Part shown: one piece after another, positions 36,766-45,738 of the stretch
How the letters are laid out: each line of letters begins with the position of its first letter
How positions within the stretch are numbered: the stretch's first letter is position 1
Assembly (NCBI RefSeq): GCF_006402735.1
Contig: NZ_CP017174.1
Coordinates: forward strand, 7,916,001-7,980,000
Reading direction: 5' to 3'
DNA length: 64,000 bases
Source: Myxococcus xanthus
GTDB taxonomy: Bacteria > Myxococcota > Myxococcia > Myxococcales > Myxococcaceae
Made by a program: the position numbers and the translations under genes
The notes under the pieces: generated by a model
Told to the model about the DNA's origin: nothing
The model's database searches: none
What the model saw: the letters and a program-made list of their open reading frames with translations, nothing else

Positions 36766-38850
36766 TCAGGCGGGCGGCGGGGAACCCGAGGTCAACGAAC
36801 CGTTCTCGGAAGCGGCGGTGTCGGACTGCCCCAGGAAGTCATCCAGCGCGCCCACGTCGATGGGCTTGCGGAACACGGCGTCCACCAGCGCGAGGTTGGA
36901 GCGGTTCTGTCCGCGCACGTCCATGCCGGTGACGATGGCCAGCAGCACCTGAGGGGACTTCTTGCGCAGCTCGCGCGCCAGCTCCCAGCCGCTCATCTCC
37001 GGCATCACCGCGTCCAGCAGCGCGGCGTCGTAGCGGCGCCGGTCCCACATCCCCAGCGCCACCGCGGGGCTGTGGGCCACCTGCACCTCGTAGCCTTCCT
37101 CGCTCAGCACCTCCGCCATCATCCGCGCGTTGTCGAGGTCGTCATCCACCACCAGCACGCTGCGCGTCTGCTGGAAGCGCCGGGGCCCCGCCGGCCGCAT
37201 CACCTCCGTGCGCGACGGCTCCGGACGTGGCGCGGTGGACACGGCGCCTTCATGCACGCGGGGCAGGCGCACCACGAAGGCCGTGCCCGTGCCCGAAGCC
37301 GGAACCTCCGCCGTCAGCTCGCCGCCCCAGCGCTCCACCTGTGCCCGCGCCACCGCCAGGAACAGGGACAGCTGCGGCGCGCCCGCGTCCCGGCGCAGCG
37401 GGTCGAACAGCCGCGCCAGCTCATCGGGCGCGTAGGGCGTGCCCTCGTCCTCGATGCGCAGCGTCAGCCATGCGGAGCCATCCGCGCGGGTGGAGACGTG
37501 CAGCCGGCCACCGGCCTCCATCCGGTCGCGCGAGACGAGCAACAGGTTCACCACCAGTTCGCGGAAGAAGCCCGTATCCGCGCGCACGCTGCCGACGTCG
37601 CCCAGGTCCAGGTCCACGTACACCGGGTGCTCGCGCTGCTCCAGCTCGCCGCGCGCCAGCTCCAGCGCCTCGCGCACCGTCTGGTCCACCGGGACGTCGG
37701 TGGGCTGCTCCTGGGTGCGCTGGATGTTGAACTCCTGGAGCCGGGCCACCAGCTCGCCAATCTGCTGCACCGTCTTGTCGAGCGCCTCCAGGTGCTCGGG
37801 CTTGAACTCGCGTTGCAGCAGTGTGATTCGCAGCCGCAGCACGTTGAGGAAGTTGTTGAGCGCATGCGCCGCGCCGCTGGCGAGCTGTCCCAGCGCCTGC
37901 TGGCGGGTGCGCTGGAGCAGGCGGCCCTGAAGCCTGCGCAGTTCCCCGTGCGCGCTCTGGAGTGCCTTCGTCTTGTTCACCGCTTCCGTGCGGTCGGTGA
38001 AGGTCTGGATGGCGCCGGCCAGCTCGCCCTCCTCTTCCCAGACGGGCGTGGCGCTCAGCTCCAGCGTCGCGGTGTCGCCGCCGGGGCGCTCCACCACCAT
38101 CATCACCCCACGCACGGGCCCCTTCTCCTTGAGTGCCCGCAGGAAGGGCATGTCGGCCAGCTTGAAGGGCTCGCCCGTGAGGTGGCGCGCGTTCACCTGC
38201 GTCAGCACGGGATTGATGGTGTTCGCCGCCCGCACCCCCACCACCGCGCGCATGGGCACCCCCATGAGGCGGCTCACCGGCGGCGTGGCGAAGGAGACGG
38301 TGCCGTCCACCTCCGCCAGCATGATGCCCACGTCCACCTGGTTGAGCACCGACTCCATCACCGCCGCTTCACGAAAGCGCACCTCCTCCGTCTTCAGGAT
38401 GCGCGCATAGGACGCCTGGGCCGCGGCGTCCGCCTCCCACACCAGCTCCGCCATGAGCTCCGCCACCTGGGGCTCGATGAAGCCACCGTTGCGGCGCGCG
38501 TAGACGTGGAGCATCACCTCTTCCAGGGACTTGAACTCACGCGTCAGGTCCTCGGGGTCGAAGTTCTGGCTGTAGCGGAAGGCGCCGTGCGGGCGGACCA
38601 CCTCCGGCCAGAGCCGGACGGCGTCGTCGGGCCGGTCCCTGAGCAGGCGGGCCAGTTCGTCCAGCAACCGGCGCAGCGGGGCGCGCAGGTCCCTGCCCGG
38701 GACCGCCACGTCATAGGTCTCCGCGCGCAGGCGCTTGGCCCACAGGCGCGCCAGGCGCTCGCGTTCCTCCTGGAGGAGGTGGGACAGGGCCTGGATGGGA
38801 TTCACGTCGGGCACGTTCAAGTCTGCAAGCTGCACACGCGCGCCCGCCAT
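36766..38850 (-). CDS. Hybrid sensor kinase with decayed ATPase domain and intact receiver
   Basis: The 694-residue protein has an N-terminal helical domain, a PAS domain (about 170-290), and a HisKA-like part with H329 in GAAHALNNFLNVLRL. The ATPase domain is poor: the N-box reads VVNLLLVSRDRME without the key Asn, the G1 box DEGTPYAP and the G2 box QLSLFLAVA lack the glycines. The receiver is complete: VVDDD, D613 in LLDAVMPEMSG and the Lys in RKPID. It may take phosphate from another kinase. The frame extends past 38850 over the divergent gene; the start is uncertain. Confidence 0.82.
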   Translation of the reverse strand: MAGARVQLADLNVPDVNPIQALSHLLQEERERLARLWAKRLRAETYDVAVPGRDLRAPLRRLLDELARLLRDRPDDAVRLWPEVVRPHGAFRYSQNFDPEDLTREFKSLEEVMLHVYARRNGGFIEPQVAELMAELVWEADAAAQASYARILKTEEVRFREAAVMESVLNQVDVGIMLAEVDGTVSFATPPVSRLMGVPMRAVVGVRAANTINPVLTQVNARHLTGEPFKLADMPFLRALKEKGPVRGVMMVVERPGGDTATLELSATPVWEEEGELAGAIQTFTDRTEAVNKTKALQSAHGELRRLQGRLLQRTRQQALGQLASGAAHALNNFLNVLRLRITLLQREFKPEHLEALDKTVQQIGELVARLQEFNIQRTQEQPTDVPVDQTVREALELARGELEQREHPVYVDLDLGDVGSVRADTGFFRELVVNLLLVSRDRMEAGGRLHVSTRADGSAWLTLRIEDEGTPYAPDELARLFDPLRRDAGAPQLSLFLAVARAQVERWGGELTAEVPASGTGTAFVVRLPRVHEGAVSTAPRPEPSRTEVMRPAGPRRFQQTRSVLVVDDDLDNARMMAEVLSEEGYEVQVAHSPAVALGMWDRRRYDAALLDAVMPEMSGWELARELRKKSPQVLLAIVTGMDVRGQNRSNLALVDAVFRKPIDVGALDDFLGQSDTAASENGSLTSGSPPPA

Positions 38851-38938
38851 GGCCACCCGTGCGCCCGCCTGCCTGCCTGCCACCCCCACCCCGCCTGCGT
38901 TGCAAACGCCCACTGCCCAGCCCACCTTCCGGCGAAGG

Positions 38939-39709
38939 ATGCCCGTGCGTGAACGTGACAAGAACGACGTGCTGGAGTCGCCCTGGCTCTCCCAGCAGGC
39001 CATGGCCCAGCTGTTTCGGGGGGAGCTGAGCCGCTCCGACACCTGGCGCACGCGCCTGGACACCACCACCAACTGGGCGCTCACGACGACGGCGGCGGTC
39101 ATCTCCTTCGGCTTCGCGTCGACGCAGAGCTCACACGTCACCTTCCTGGTGGGCATCTGGATGGTGGTGTCGTTCCTCCTCATCGAGGCGCGGCGCTACC
39201 GCTACTACGACTTGTGGAACCGCCGGGTGCGTCTGCTGGAGGACGGCTGGTGGGCCCCCATGCTCCGGCGTGAGCCGGTGGACCCGGACGCCCTGCGCGA
39301 GCTGGCCCTGGAGCTGGAACGGCCCCAAATCCAGCTGTCCCTCTTCTCCGCCATCTCCACCCGGCTCAACCGCGCCTACGGGCCCATCCTGATGGTCCTG
39401 ATGATGACGTGGTTCGTGAAGGTCTACAGCCACCCGAAGCCGCCCGTGGACCTTGACGAGTTCCTGGCACGGGCGGGGGTGGCCTGGATTCCCGGCGAGG
39501 CCGTGACGGCCACCCTGCTGCTGCTCACGCTGACCGCGTCCTACCTGTTCCTGTCGTCCTTCTTCATCCGGGCGCCCCTGGGCGAGCTGCGGACCCGGCC
39601 CCGGGGACGCCGGGCGGCCCTCTGGGAGGCCTTCTACCGGCCCTACGCCATCCGTACCCGGCGCAAGCCCACCCGGCGCCCGCGACCGTCCTCCACGTCC
39701 GAGCACTGA
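38939..39709 (+). CDS. DUF2270 membrane protein
   Basis: The 256-residue protein resembles DUF2270: AMAQLFRGELSRSDTWRTRLDTTTNWA, a pair of membrane helices, and the conserved EARRYRYYDLWNRRVRLLE, then FSAISTRLNRAYGPI before two further membrane helices. Function of the family is unknown. ATG 38939 and GTG 38945 are both plausible; GAAGGA lies six bases before the GTG. Divergent from the hybrid kinase by 88 bases. Confidence 0.82.
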   Translation: MPVRERDKNDVLESPWLSQQAMAQLFRGELSRSDTWRTRLDTTTNWALTTTAAVISFGFASTQSSHVTFLVGIWMVVSFLLIEARRYRYYDLWNRRVRLLEDGWWAPMLRREPVDPDALRELALELERPQIQLSLFSAISTRLNRAYGPILMVLMMTWFVKVYSHPKPPVDLDEFLARAGVAWIPGEAVTATLLLLTLTASYLFLSSFFIRAPLGELRTRPRGRRAALWEAFYRPYAIRTRRKPTRRPRPSSTSEH

Positions 39710-39854
39710 CACTCGGAGCGGATGCCCTCCCGCCCGGAAACCGGCCGGGTGACCCGCCAGAGTGTGCCTACCTCATGGCCGCCATGCCTCCGGCTGAATC
39801 ACGGGCGTTTTCGTCCTTTCGACACCAGGGAAATTGTGCTGTGACTCCGCACCC

Positions 39855-40859
39855 ATGGCGACCACACGAACTGTCACGATCATCAATGGCGATGGCATTG
39901 GCCCCGAAGTCATGGCGGCCACCGTTCGCGTCCTCGAGGCGCTCAAGGTCCCCCTCGATTTCGAGTACAAGGACGCAGGCACGGAGGTGGTGGCCAAGTA
40001 CGGCACCAACCTGCCTCACGAGACGGTGGAGGCGGTGCTGCGCAGCGGCATCGCGCTCAAGGGTCCCACGGGCACGGTGGTGGGCGGTGGCCTTCCGTCG
40101 GCCAACGTGGGCCTGCGCAAGCGGCTGGACCTGTACTCGTCGCTGCGGCCCGTGAAGAGCGTGCCGAACGTGAAGACGCGCTACGAGAATGTGGACCTCG
40201 TCGTGGTGCGTGAGAACACGGAGAGCCTCTACGCCGGCCTGGAGCACATCATCGTCCCGGGCGTGGTGGAGTCGCTGAAGATCATCACCGAGAAGGCCTC
40301 CACGCGGATTGCCCGCTTCGCCTTCGAGCACGCCCGCAAGCACGGCCGCAAGAAGGTCACCGCCGTGCACAAGGCGAACATCATGAAGCTGTCGGACGGT
40401 CTCTTCCTGGACTGCTGCCGCAAGGTGGGCCGTGAGTTCCCGGAAGTCACCTACGAGGAAGTCATCATCGACAACCTCTGCATGCAGCTGGTGAAGGACC
40501 CGACCCGCTTCGACGTGCTGGTGGCGGAGAACTTCTACGGCGACGTGCTCAGCGACCTGTGCGCGGGCCTGGTCGGCGGCCTGGGCGTGGTGCCGGGCGC
40601 CAACATCGGCGAGCGCACCGCCGTCTTCGAGGCCGTGCACGGCACCGCCCCGGACATCGCGGGCAAGGGCATCGCGAACCCCACCGCCCTGATGATGTCC
40701 GCGGTGATGATGCTGGACTACCTGGAGATGGGCGAGGCGGCGCGCCGCATGGAGAACTCCATCTTCAAGGTGTACAGCTCGGGCGAGGTCCGCACCGGCG
40801 ACATCGGTGGCAAGGCCACCACCCGCGAGTTCACCGACGCCATCATCGCCGCGCTGTAA
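39855..40859 (+). CDS. NAD-type isocitrate/isopropylmalate-family dehydrogenase (isocitrate dehydrogenase)
   Basis: The 334-residue enzyme has the family motifs [42 protein letters not shown], the catalytic [16 protein letters not shown] and [19 protein letters not shown]. The short length and RPVKS region resemble NAD-dependent isocitrate dehydrogenase of the IDH3 branch, which makes 2-oxoglutarate in the TCA cycle, rather than LeuB. An intrinsic terminator follows. The ATG at 39855 was chosen by homology. Confidence 0.88.
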   Translation: MATTRTVTIINGDGIGPEVMAATVRVLEALKVPLDFEYKDAGTEVVAKYGTNLPHETVEAVLRSGIALKGPTGTVVGGGLPSANVGLRKRLDLYSSLRPVKSVPNVKTRYENVDLVVVRENTESLYAGLEHIIVPGVVESLKIITEKASTRIARFAFEHARKHGRKKVTAVHKANIMKLSDGLFLDCCRKVGREFPEVTYEEVIIDNLCMQLVKDPTRFDVLVAENFYGDVLSDLCAGLVGGLGVVPGANIGERTAVFEAVHGTAPDIAGKGIANPTALMMSAVMMLDYLEMGEAARRMENSIFKVYSSGEVRTGDIGGKATTREFTDAIIAAL

Positions 40860-40886
40860 TCGTCACACGGCGCAGGCTGCAGCGAG

Positions 40887-40923
40887 AAGCCCGGGGCACC
40901 TTCACGGTGGCCCGGGCTTTTTC
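40887..40923 (+). terminator. Intrinsic terminator after isocitrate dehydrogenase gene
   Basis: AAGCCCGGG (40887-40895) pairs perfectly with CCCGGGCTT (40911-40919); inner CACC and GGTG extend the stem, and a T-run ends it. It sits 28 bases after the stop codon and also between converging genes. Confidence 0.85.
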
Positions 40924-40938
40924 GTGTCCGGATGCCCC

Positions 40939-41496
40939 CTATTGGGAACCCGCTGGCGCGGGGGACACTGGCGGTGGCGCAACGGGCAACGGCGGCGCCG
41001 GGGTCGCCGGAGCTTCGGGAACAGGTGACTGAGACTCAACTGGCGCGGGTGCGGCTGGAGGCGGGGCTTCTTGAGGCGGTGACGCTGCAGGCTCCTCGCT
41101 CGTCGGAATCGGAGCCTTCGCGACCACCTCACCCTGGGCCGTCACCGCATAGACCTCCCACCAGTCGAGGACACGTCCGCTCGGACCGCCACAGCGGTCG
41201 AAGCGTTGGTCCACCGCCACGAAGTACAAGCCCGGCGTCGGCCCCGCGAAGACGGAGACGTCCAAGCCCTGCTCGGGACTCGAACACCCCGCGAAGAGGT
41301 TTGGAAATGGGTTGGTCCTCACCACCTCACGAATTGCGCCTGCGGCAGCCAACGCGGCACCGGCCTCCATGGGCTCTACGATGGTTCTGGACGAATGCTC
41401 ATCCGGCCACGGGACTTCACCCTTCCAAGCGGATGCAGGCGCGGCGCACCCTTGAAGCACCGCGACCAACCCTGTCACCGTCAGCGCCTTGCTCAT
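40939..41496 (-). CDS. Lipoprotein with Pro-rich C-terminus, unknown function
   Basis: Not recognised. The 185-residue precursor has a lipoprotein signal (VTGLVAVLQGC), a globular part with paired cysteines (LFAGCSSPEQGLDVSVFAG, YFVAVDQRFDRCGG) and DWWEVYAVTAQGEV. A tail of about 50 residues made almost only of Pro, Ala, Glu and Val probably spans the periplasm or cell wall. It follows the JAMM-like lipoprotein by 10 bases on the same strand, so the two form an operon and perhaps a complex. Confidence 0.65.
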   Translation of the reverse strand: MSKALTVTGLVAVLQGCAAPASAWKGEVPWPDEHSSRTIVEPMEAGAALAAAGAIREVVRTNPFPNLFAGCSSPEQGLDVSVFAGPTPGLYFVAVDQRFDRCGGPSGRVLDWWEVYAVTAQGEVVAKAPIPTSEEPAASPPQEAPPPAAPAPVESQSPVPEAPATPAPPLPVAPPPVSPAPAGSQ

Positions 41497-41506
41497 TTTC
41501 CCGACC

Positions 41507-42367
41507 CTAATCACGGAGTAACTGCAAACCCCCGCTACGACATTGGGGGGCCACGTTCCGAAACGGAGGACGAGGAGGAGTGGGAGCACAGATGCCCAGT
41601 GTGACCCAGCTGCCCCTGGCTTCGCTCCACTGCTGAACCTCGCCCGTGGGGAAGTAGCGCAGGAAGAGCCGAGTCCCATCCTGGCGCTCCGCCACCAATG
41701 CGGAGGCCATCTCGATGACGGAGCCCATGAAGGCTGCTGGAGCAGGGTTTCCAGGTATCAAGCGCACTTCCGCCATAGACACGAAGGGCTTGAACGCGTC
41801 CGTAGGCCACACGCTCAAGTCCTGCGACGAAGGTGCCGCAGCACACGGATGGTTGTGGACGAAACCCACGACCCACACCTGCGAAGATGGATAGTCCTCA
41901 TCCTTCACCGCGAAGAACGGGCGACAGGAAGCATGACTCCCCCGAACGGGCTCTGCCACCCGCCAGGACAAGGAGTCTCGACCGCCCGCCACGTACACCG
42001 TCGAGCAATACTCCGTGGAGAGCCCTACGACGGGACGCAGTGTTCCCGGATCGCACGCCGTCGCCCCAGGGAGCTTCAGCAGCGCCTGCGCCACATCCCG
42101 AAGAAGGCTTATCGGGATGGAAGCATCCCCTGTGGGCATCTCGACGGCGGGGACTTCTGACCACGGGCCTCTCGCAACCTCTGCGCCGGAGGCGGTCATT
42201 GAGGGTGGAGTGAAACCTGCGCATCCCGCCACGAGGAGGAAAGCAAAGCGCCAAGCCTGATGGAGCCAGAGAAAGCCATCGGCACGAGTTATAGACGCCG
42301 CCACGCACACACAGTAAACATTCGTCAGACGCGCAGCGAGAACGACACGCGGTTCGACCTTCGTCAT
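41507..42367 (-). CDS. Lipoprotein with JAMM/MPN-like metalloprotease motif
   Basis: The 286-residue precursor has a hydrophobic segment ending LLVAGC, a likely lipobox but far from the first ATG (42367), so a later GTG start (around 42304-42310) is possible. The body contains VVGFVHNHP (H171, H173) and PSSQD (D183), close to the HxHP...PSxxD zinc site of JAB/JAMM isopeptidases such as RadC-like domains. A lipidated surface JAMM peptidase is unusual. Codon use is less GC-rich than neighbours. Substrate unknown; partner probably the next gene. Confidence 0.55.
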   Translation of the reverse strand: MTKVEPRVVLAARLTNVYCVCVAASITRADGFLWLHQAWRFAFLLVAGCAGFTPPSMTASGAEVARGPWSEVPAVEMPTGDASIPISLLRDVAQALLKLPGATACDPGTLRPVVGLSTEYCSTVYVAGGRDSLSWRVAEPVRGSHASCRPFFAVKDEDYPSSQVWVVGFVHNHPCAAAPSSQDLSVWPTDAFKPFVSMAEVRLIPGNPAPAAFMGSVIEMASALVAERQDGTRLFLRYFPTGEVQQWSEARGSWVTLGICAPTPPRPPFRNVAPQCRSGGLQLLRD

Positions 42368-42466
42368 TTCCGCGTCGTCACCTGACAAGACAGGAGAGTG
42401 GCGGGCCAGTTCCCGCGGAGGACACCAGGCCTCGCCCTCCGCGAACAAAGCCCGACACCAAACGCG

Positions 42467-42856
42467 TCAGCCCACCGTGACCTTGCGCACGCCCCGCGCC
42501 TCCAGCAGCGCGGGAAGCCGCTCACGCTGGTCGCCCTGGAGCACCAACGTGTCGTCCTCCACCACGCCGCCACAGCCGAGCGAATTCTTCAGCGCCTTGA
42601 GCCACACCTCCCGCTGAGCCGCGGGCAGCTCCAGGTGCTCCACCACCGTGACTTCCTTGCCGCCACGGCCCTTGCGCTCCATCCGCACCACCGCGCGCGC
42701 GGGGCCCTTGGGTTCGGCCTTCACAGGTGGCAGAGCCGCGGGCGCGGCGGGCGCCTGGGGCAAGGCCTCCCGCTGCGCCACGAGCGCGGCGAACGGATTG
42801 TTGAATGGAGCCGCCGGTGCCGCCGGCGGCTCACCCTTCTTGTCGCGCTTGCCCAT
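42467..42856 (-). CDS. SUI1/YciH-type translation initiation factor homologue
   Basis: The 129-residue protein has a Pro/Ala-rich N-terminus and the SUI1 fold from about 55: VVRMERKGRGGKEVTVVEHL, KNSLGCGGVVEDDTLVLQGD and RVRKVTV-like end. YciH is the bacterial eIF1 relative that binds the 30S subunit and can affect initiation fidelity. It lies 18 bases downstream of the VKOR-DsbA gene on the same strand and may be co-transcribed. Confidence 0.88.
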   Translation of the reverse strand: MGKRDKKGEPPAAPAAPFNNPFAALVAQREALPQAPAAPAALPPVKAEPKGPARAVVRMERKGRGGKEVTVVEHLELPAAQREVWLKALKNSLGCGGVVEDDTLVLQGDQRERLPALLEARGVRKVTVG

Positions 42857-42874
42857 GGTGCGGGTGCCGCGTCC

Positions 42875-44281
42875 TCAGTGGTTGTGACCCGCGTGGTCGT
42901 CGTGGCCACCAGCCGGGCGCGGGCGCGGCGGAGGCAGCACGTCGAAGCCAGGGGCGCTCGGGTTGCCGTCCGCCATCACCAGCGCGTAGATGAATGGCGC
43001 GGAGGGCATCACCTGGCGGCCGTTCACCAGCACCAGCGGCGTGCCCTGGATATGGTGGAGCATGGCGTAGCGGGAGTCCTCCTGGATTTTCGTCGCCGTG
43101 GCCGGGCTGTTCATGCACACCTCCAGTTGCGAGCGCGGCACCGAGCCGGACGACGCGATCTCCACCGCCCGCTCCGTGTCCAGCACGGCCTGCGCGGCGA
43201 ACATCTTCTCCCGCAGCTCCCAGTAGTCCGGCGCGCCCTCCAGGCAGATCTGCGCGCGAGCCGCCACGCAGCGCACGCTGGGCGCGTCCGGGCCCCGGCG
43301 CGGAATCGCCGGGTTGCACGCACCATCCAGCGGGAACTGGCGAGCCTCCAGCGACATCTTCCCTTCGGGAACACGCTTCTTCAGCGCGGACAGCTCCTCC
43401 ACCAGCATCTTGCAGTGGGGGCACTTGCTGTCCGTCCACTCGACAATCTTCACCGGCGCATCCACCGGCCCGTAGCGATGACGCGCGGGCGACGCGGCGG
43501 GCTGCGGCGTCTCGCTGCGGTACGCGGCCAGCGAGTCCGCGATGAACTGCTGGTGCTGCGGCGGCAGCGAGCGCAGGAACTCCTCCAGCGACGCGGGCGG
43601 AGGCGGCGGCGTCTGCGGCGTCACGCCCGGCATCGGCGTGCTCGCCACCTGCGGTACCGGCGGCAGCAGCGCGGCACCGGACGCATCCGACGCCTTGGGC
43701 GTGGCCCGGCCGGGCAGCAGCGTCGCGAGGAAGACCGCGGCCGAGACGCCCACCGTCCACTTCAGCGTGGCGCCCCACTCGCCCGCGCCGGGCAGCAGCG
43801 GCCCGGGCAGTCCCTTCCAGGCCACACCCGCGAAGGCCACCACCAGCGCATAGGTCGCCAGACAGGTGGGGCACAGCGCGCCCGACTGCGCGCTGGCCAC
43901 GGCGAAGACAGCCACGGACACCAGGCCCGCGGCGGCCACCAGTCGCAGCCCGTTGGCCGCCGGACGCACCGGACGGCCCGAGCGGGCCCACGTCAGGAAC
44001 AGGGCGGACAGGCCCACGGCGACCAGCCCCCACACGAGGCCCAGGGCCGCTACGGGCAGGCCCACCAGGTCATGCACGCGGCTGGCGAAGGCGGAGTTCC
44101 ACACCGTCTCGCAGTTCACCGTGTCGGAGACACCACACACGGTGGAGCCGCCACCGCGCAGGGTGAGCAGCTGCATCCACTGGAAGATGGACAGGCCACT
44201 CTCCGCGAGGCCCAGGACCAGCAGCGCCAGCGCGCCACGAGTCGCCACGGGAGTGGGCGAAGGGGAAGACGTCGAGCTCAT
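42875..44281 (-). CDS. VKOR-DsbA fusion thiol oxidoreductase
   Basis: The 468-residue protein joins an N-terminal vitamin-K-epoxide-reductase domain of four to five membrane helices (CGVSDTVNCETV loop cysteines and the quinone-site CPTC) to a C-terminal thioredoxin fold (SKCPHC, cis-Pro near GTPLV). It should oxidise cysteines of exported proteins and pass electrons to quinone, replacing DsbA plus DsbB. A proline-rich linker joins the domains and the C-terminus is His-rich. Its ATG overlaps the stop of the cupin gene by four bases. Confidence 0.9.
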   Translation of the reverse strand: MSSTSSPSPTPVATRGALALLVLGLAESGLSIFQWMQLLTLRGGGSTVCGVSDTVNCETVWNSAFASRVHDLVGLPVAALGLVWGLVAVGLSALFLTWARSGRPVRPAANGLRLVAAAGLVSVAVFAVASAQSGALCPTCLATYALVVAFAGVAWKGLPGPLLPGAGEWGATLKWTVGVSAAVFLATLLPGRATPKASDASGAALLPPVPQVASTPMPGVTPQTPPPPPASLEEFLRSLPPQHQQFIADSLAAYRSETPQPAASPARHRYGPVDAPVKIVEWTDSKCPHCKMLVEELSALKKRVPEGKMSLEARQFPLDGACNPAIPRRGPDAPSVRCVAARAQICLEGAPDYWELREKMFAAQAVLDTERAVEIASSGSVPRSQLEVCMNSPATATKIQEDSRYAMLHHIQGTPLVLVNGRQVMPSAPFIYALVMADGNPSAPGFDVLPPPRPRPAGGHDDHAGHNH

Positions 44282-44604
44282 GCATGCTCCGGGGGCGGGG
44301 ACATCAGAACGAGGAGGCGGGCGGCATCGGGGCCGTCGTTGGCGACGCCGTGTTCGGCGCCCGCGGGGGCGAAAATGGCGGCGCCAGGGCCGTGGACTTC
44401 CTCTTCGGCGCCCACGCGAAACCGGCAGCGTCCGTCGAGGACGACATACACCTTGTCCGACGTGGCATGGCGGTGGGGCTTCTGGGCCTGTCCCGGCTGG
44501 AGGCAGTACACGTCCAGGAAGAAACGGCCGGACTGGAAGACGTTGTGCTTCAGGAGCTTCTCCGGTGAGAAGTCCTGGAAGGACGACAGGTGCTTCACAT
44601 CCAT
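44278..44604 (-). CDS. Small cupin-domain protein
   Basis: The 108-residue protein is a single cupin barrel: LDVYCLQPGQAQKPHRHATSDKVYVVLDG with the metal-binding HxH and GPGAAIFAPAGAEHG. Function is not predictable. It heads the operon with the VKOR-DsbA gene. It is divergent from ygfZ with only 38 bases between, which include TATATA. Confidence 0.82.
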   Translation of the reverse strand: MDVKHLSSFQDFSPEKLLKHNVFQSGRFFLDVYCLQPGQAQKPHRHATSDKVYVVLDGRCRFRVGAEEEVHGPGAAIFAPAGAEHGVANDGPDAARLLVLMSPPPEHA

Positions 44605-44642
44605 CGTGGCATTCGCTCCTTCGCCTCTATATAGCGACGGAC

Positions 44643-45713
44643 ATGGAACCGCTGTCTCTGCATTTTCTTCACGAGAAGGCGGGCGCCCGCTTCGGCGCTG
44701 TGGGCGGCCGGGAAACCGTGGCCGGGTATGGAGACTCGGAGGGAGAATACCGGGCGGCGAAGGCGTCCGTGGCCCTCCATGATGCCTCCTACCGCGAAAC
44801 CCTCCGAATCACTGGAGAAGACCGGGCCTCTTACCTACACGGGATGGTCACCCAGGAGGTGAACAACCTGCCCGTGGGCACCGCGGCCTATGCCGCCATG
44901 GTTACCGTCAAGGGGGCCATGGTGGCGGATGCCCGCATCCTCAAGCGGGAGACAGACCTCCTCCTGGATTTGGAGCCCGGCACCGGCGCCAAGGTGCGGG
45001 AGTTCCTGGATAAATACCTCATTTCCGAGGACGCCGAGCTGCACGAGGCCACGGGGGAGCTGGCCCTGCTCCGGCTGCTCGGGCCCCAGACGGCAGACGT
45101 CCTGTCGGCCGCCCTGGGCAGCCCCCATGCGCCGCTGTCGCACCATGCCGCCCGCACGGCCACGCTGGCGGGCCAGGAGGTGTGGCTGCTGGGGAGCACC
45201 GCCATCGAGCCCCATGGGGTCGACGTCTGGGTGCCGCGCGCCGGCCTGGAGGGCGCCTGGCAGGCCCTGTCCGACGCGGGCGCCGCTCACGGGATGAAGC
45301 CCCTGGGCTTCGAGGCCCTGGAGCTGCTCCGCGTGGAGGCCGGTGTGCCCCGGTACGGGCAGGACATGGTGGACACCACCATTCCGCTGGAAGCCAACCT
45401 GGCGAACGCCATCTCCTACAACAAGGGTTGCTACATCGGGCAGGAGGTCATCGCCCGAGCCACCTTCCGCGGCCACATGAACCGCAAGCTGACGGGGCTG
45501 CTGCTGGGCGACGCGGACGTGGCCCCCGGCACCGAGCTGCGGCGCGGGGAGAAGAAGGTGGGCTGGCTGACCAGCGTGGTGCAGTCGCCTGTCGCGGGGC
45601 AACGGGTGGCCCTGGGCTACGTGCACCGGGATTCGCTGGAGCCGGGCACCGAGCTGACGCTGGCGGCGGGCCCCGCCACGGTGAAGGTGGCGTCCCTCCC
45701 CTTCTCCGCGTGA
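44643..45713 (+). CDS. ygfZ: Folate-binding YgfZ-family protein
   Basis: The 356-residue protein is related to the glycine-cleavage T-protein and carries the YgfZ hallmark KGCYIGQE, whose cysteine is essential, near EANLANAISYN. YgfZ uses tetrahydrofolate in repair or assembly of iron-sulfur proteins. Start at ATG 44643; the reading frame stays open upstream over the antisense VKOR gene but that part is spurious. TATATA begins about 13 bases upstream, so the message may be nearly leaderless. Confidence 0.9.
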   Translation: MEPLSLHFLHEKAGARFGAVGGRETVAGYGDSEGEYRAAKASVALHDASYRETLRITGEDRASYLHGMVTQEVNNLPVGTAAYAAMVTVKGAMVADARILKRETDLLLDLEPGTGAKVREFLDKYLISEDAELHEATGELALLRLLGPQTADVLSAALGSPHAPLSHHAARTATLAGQEVWLLGSTAIEPHGVDVWVPRAGLEGAWQALSDAGAAHGMKPLGFEALELLRVEAGVPRYGQDMVDTTIPLEANLANAISYNKGCYIGQEVIARATFRGHMNRKLTGLLLGDADVAPGTELRRGEKKVGWLTSVVQSPVAGQRVALGYVHRDSLEPGTELTLAAGPATVKVASLPFSA

Positions 45714-45738
45714 AACAGTCCCAGCATACTGGTGAGCC

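Noticed and set aside
37072-38952. 626-codon plus-strand frame opposite the hybrid kinase
   Set aside because: His/Gln/Arg-rich shadow lacking any domain.
38851-39183. N-terminal extension of the 36.8-38.9 kb kinase frame
   Set aside because: Would overlap the divergent DUF2270 gene and has no homology.
43866-44642. N-terminal extension of the YgfZ frame
   Set aside because: Arg/Ala/Pro-rich, antisense to the VKOR and cupin genes; YgfZ homology begins at 44643.
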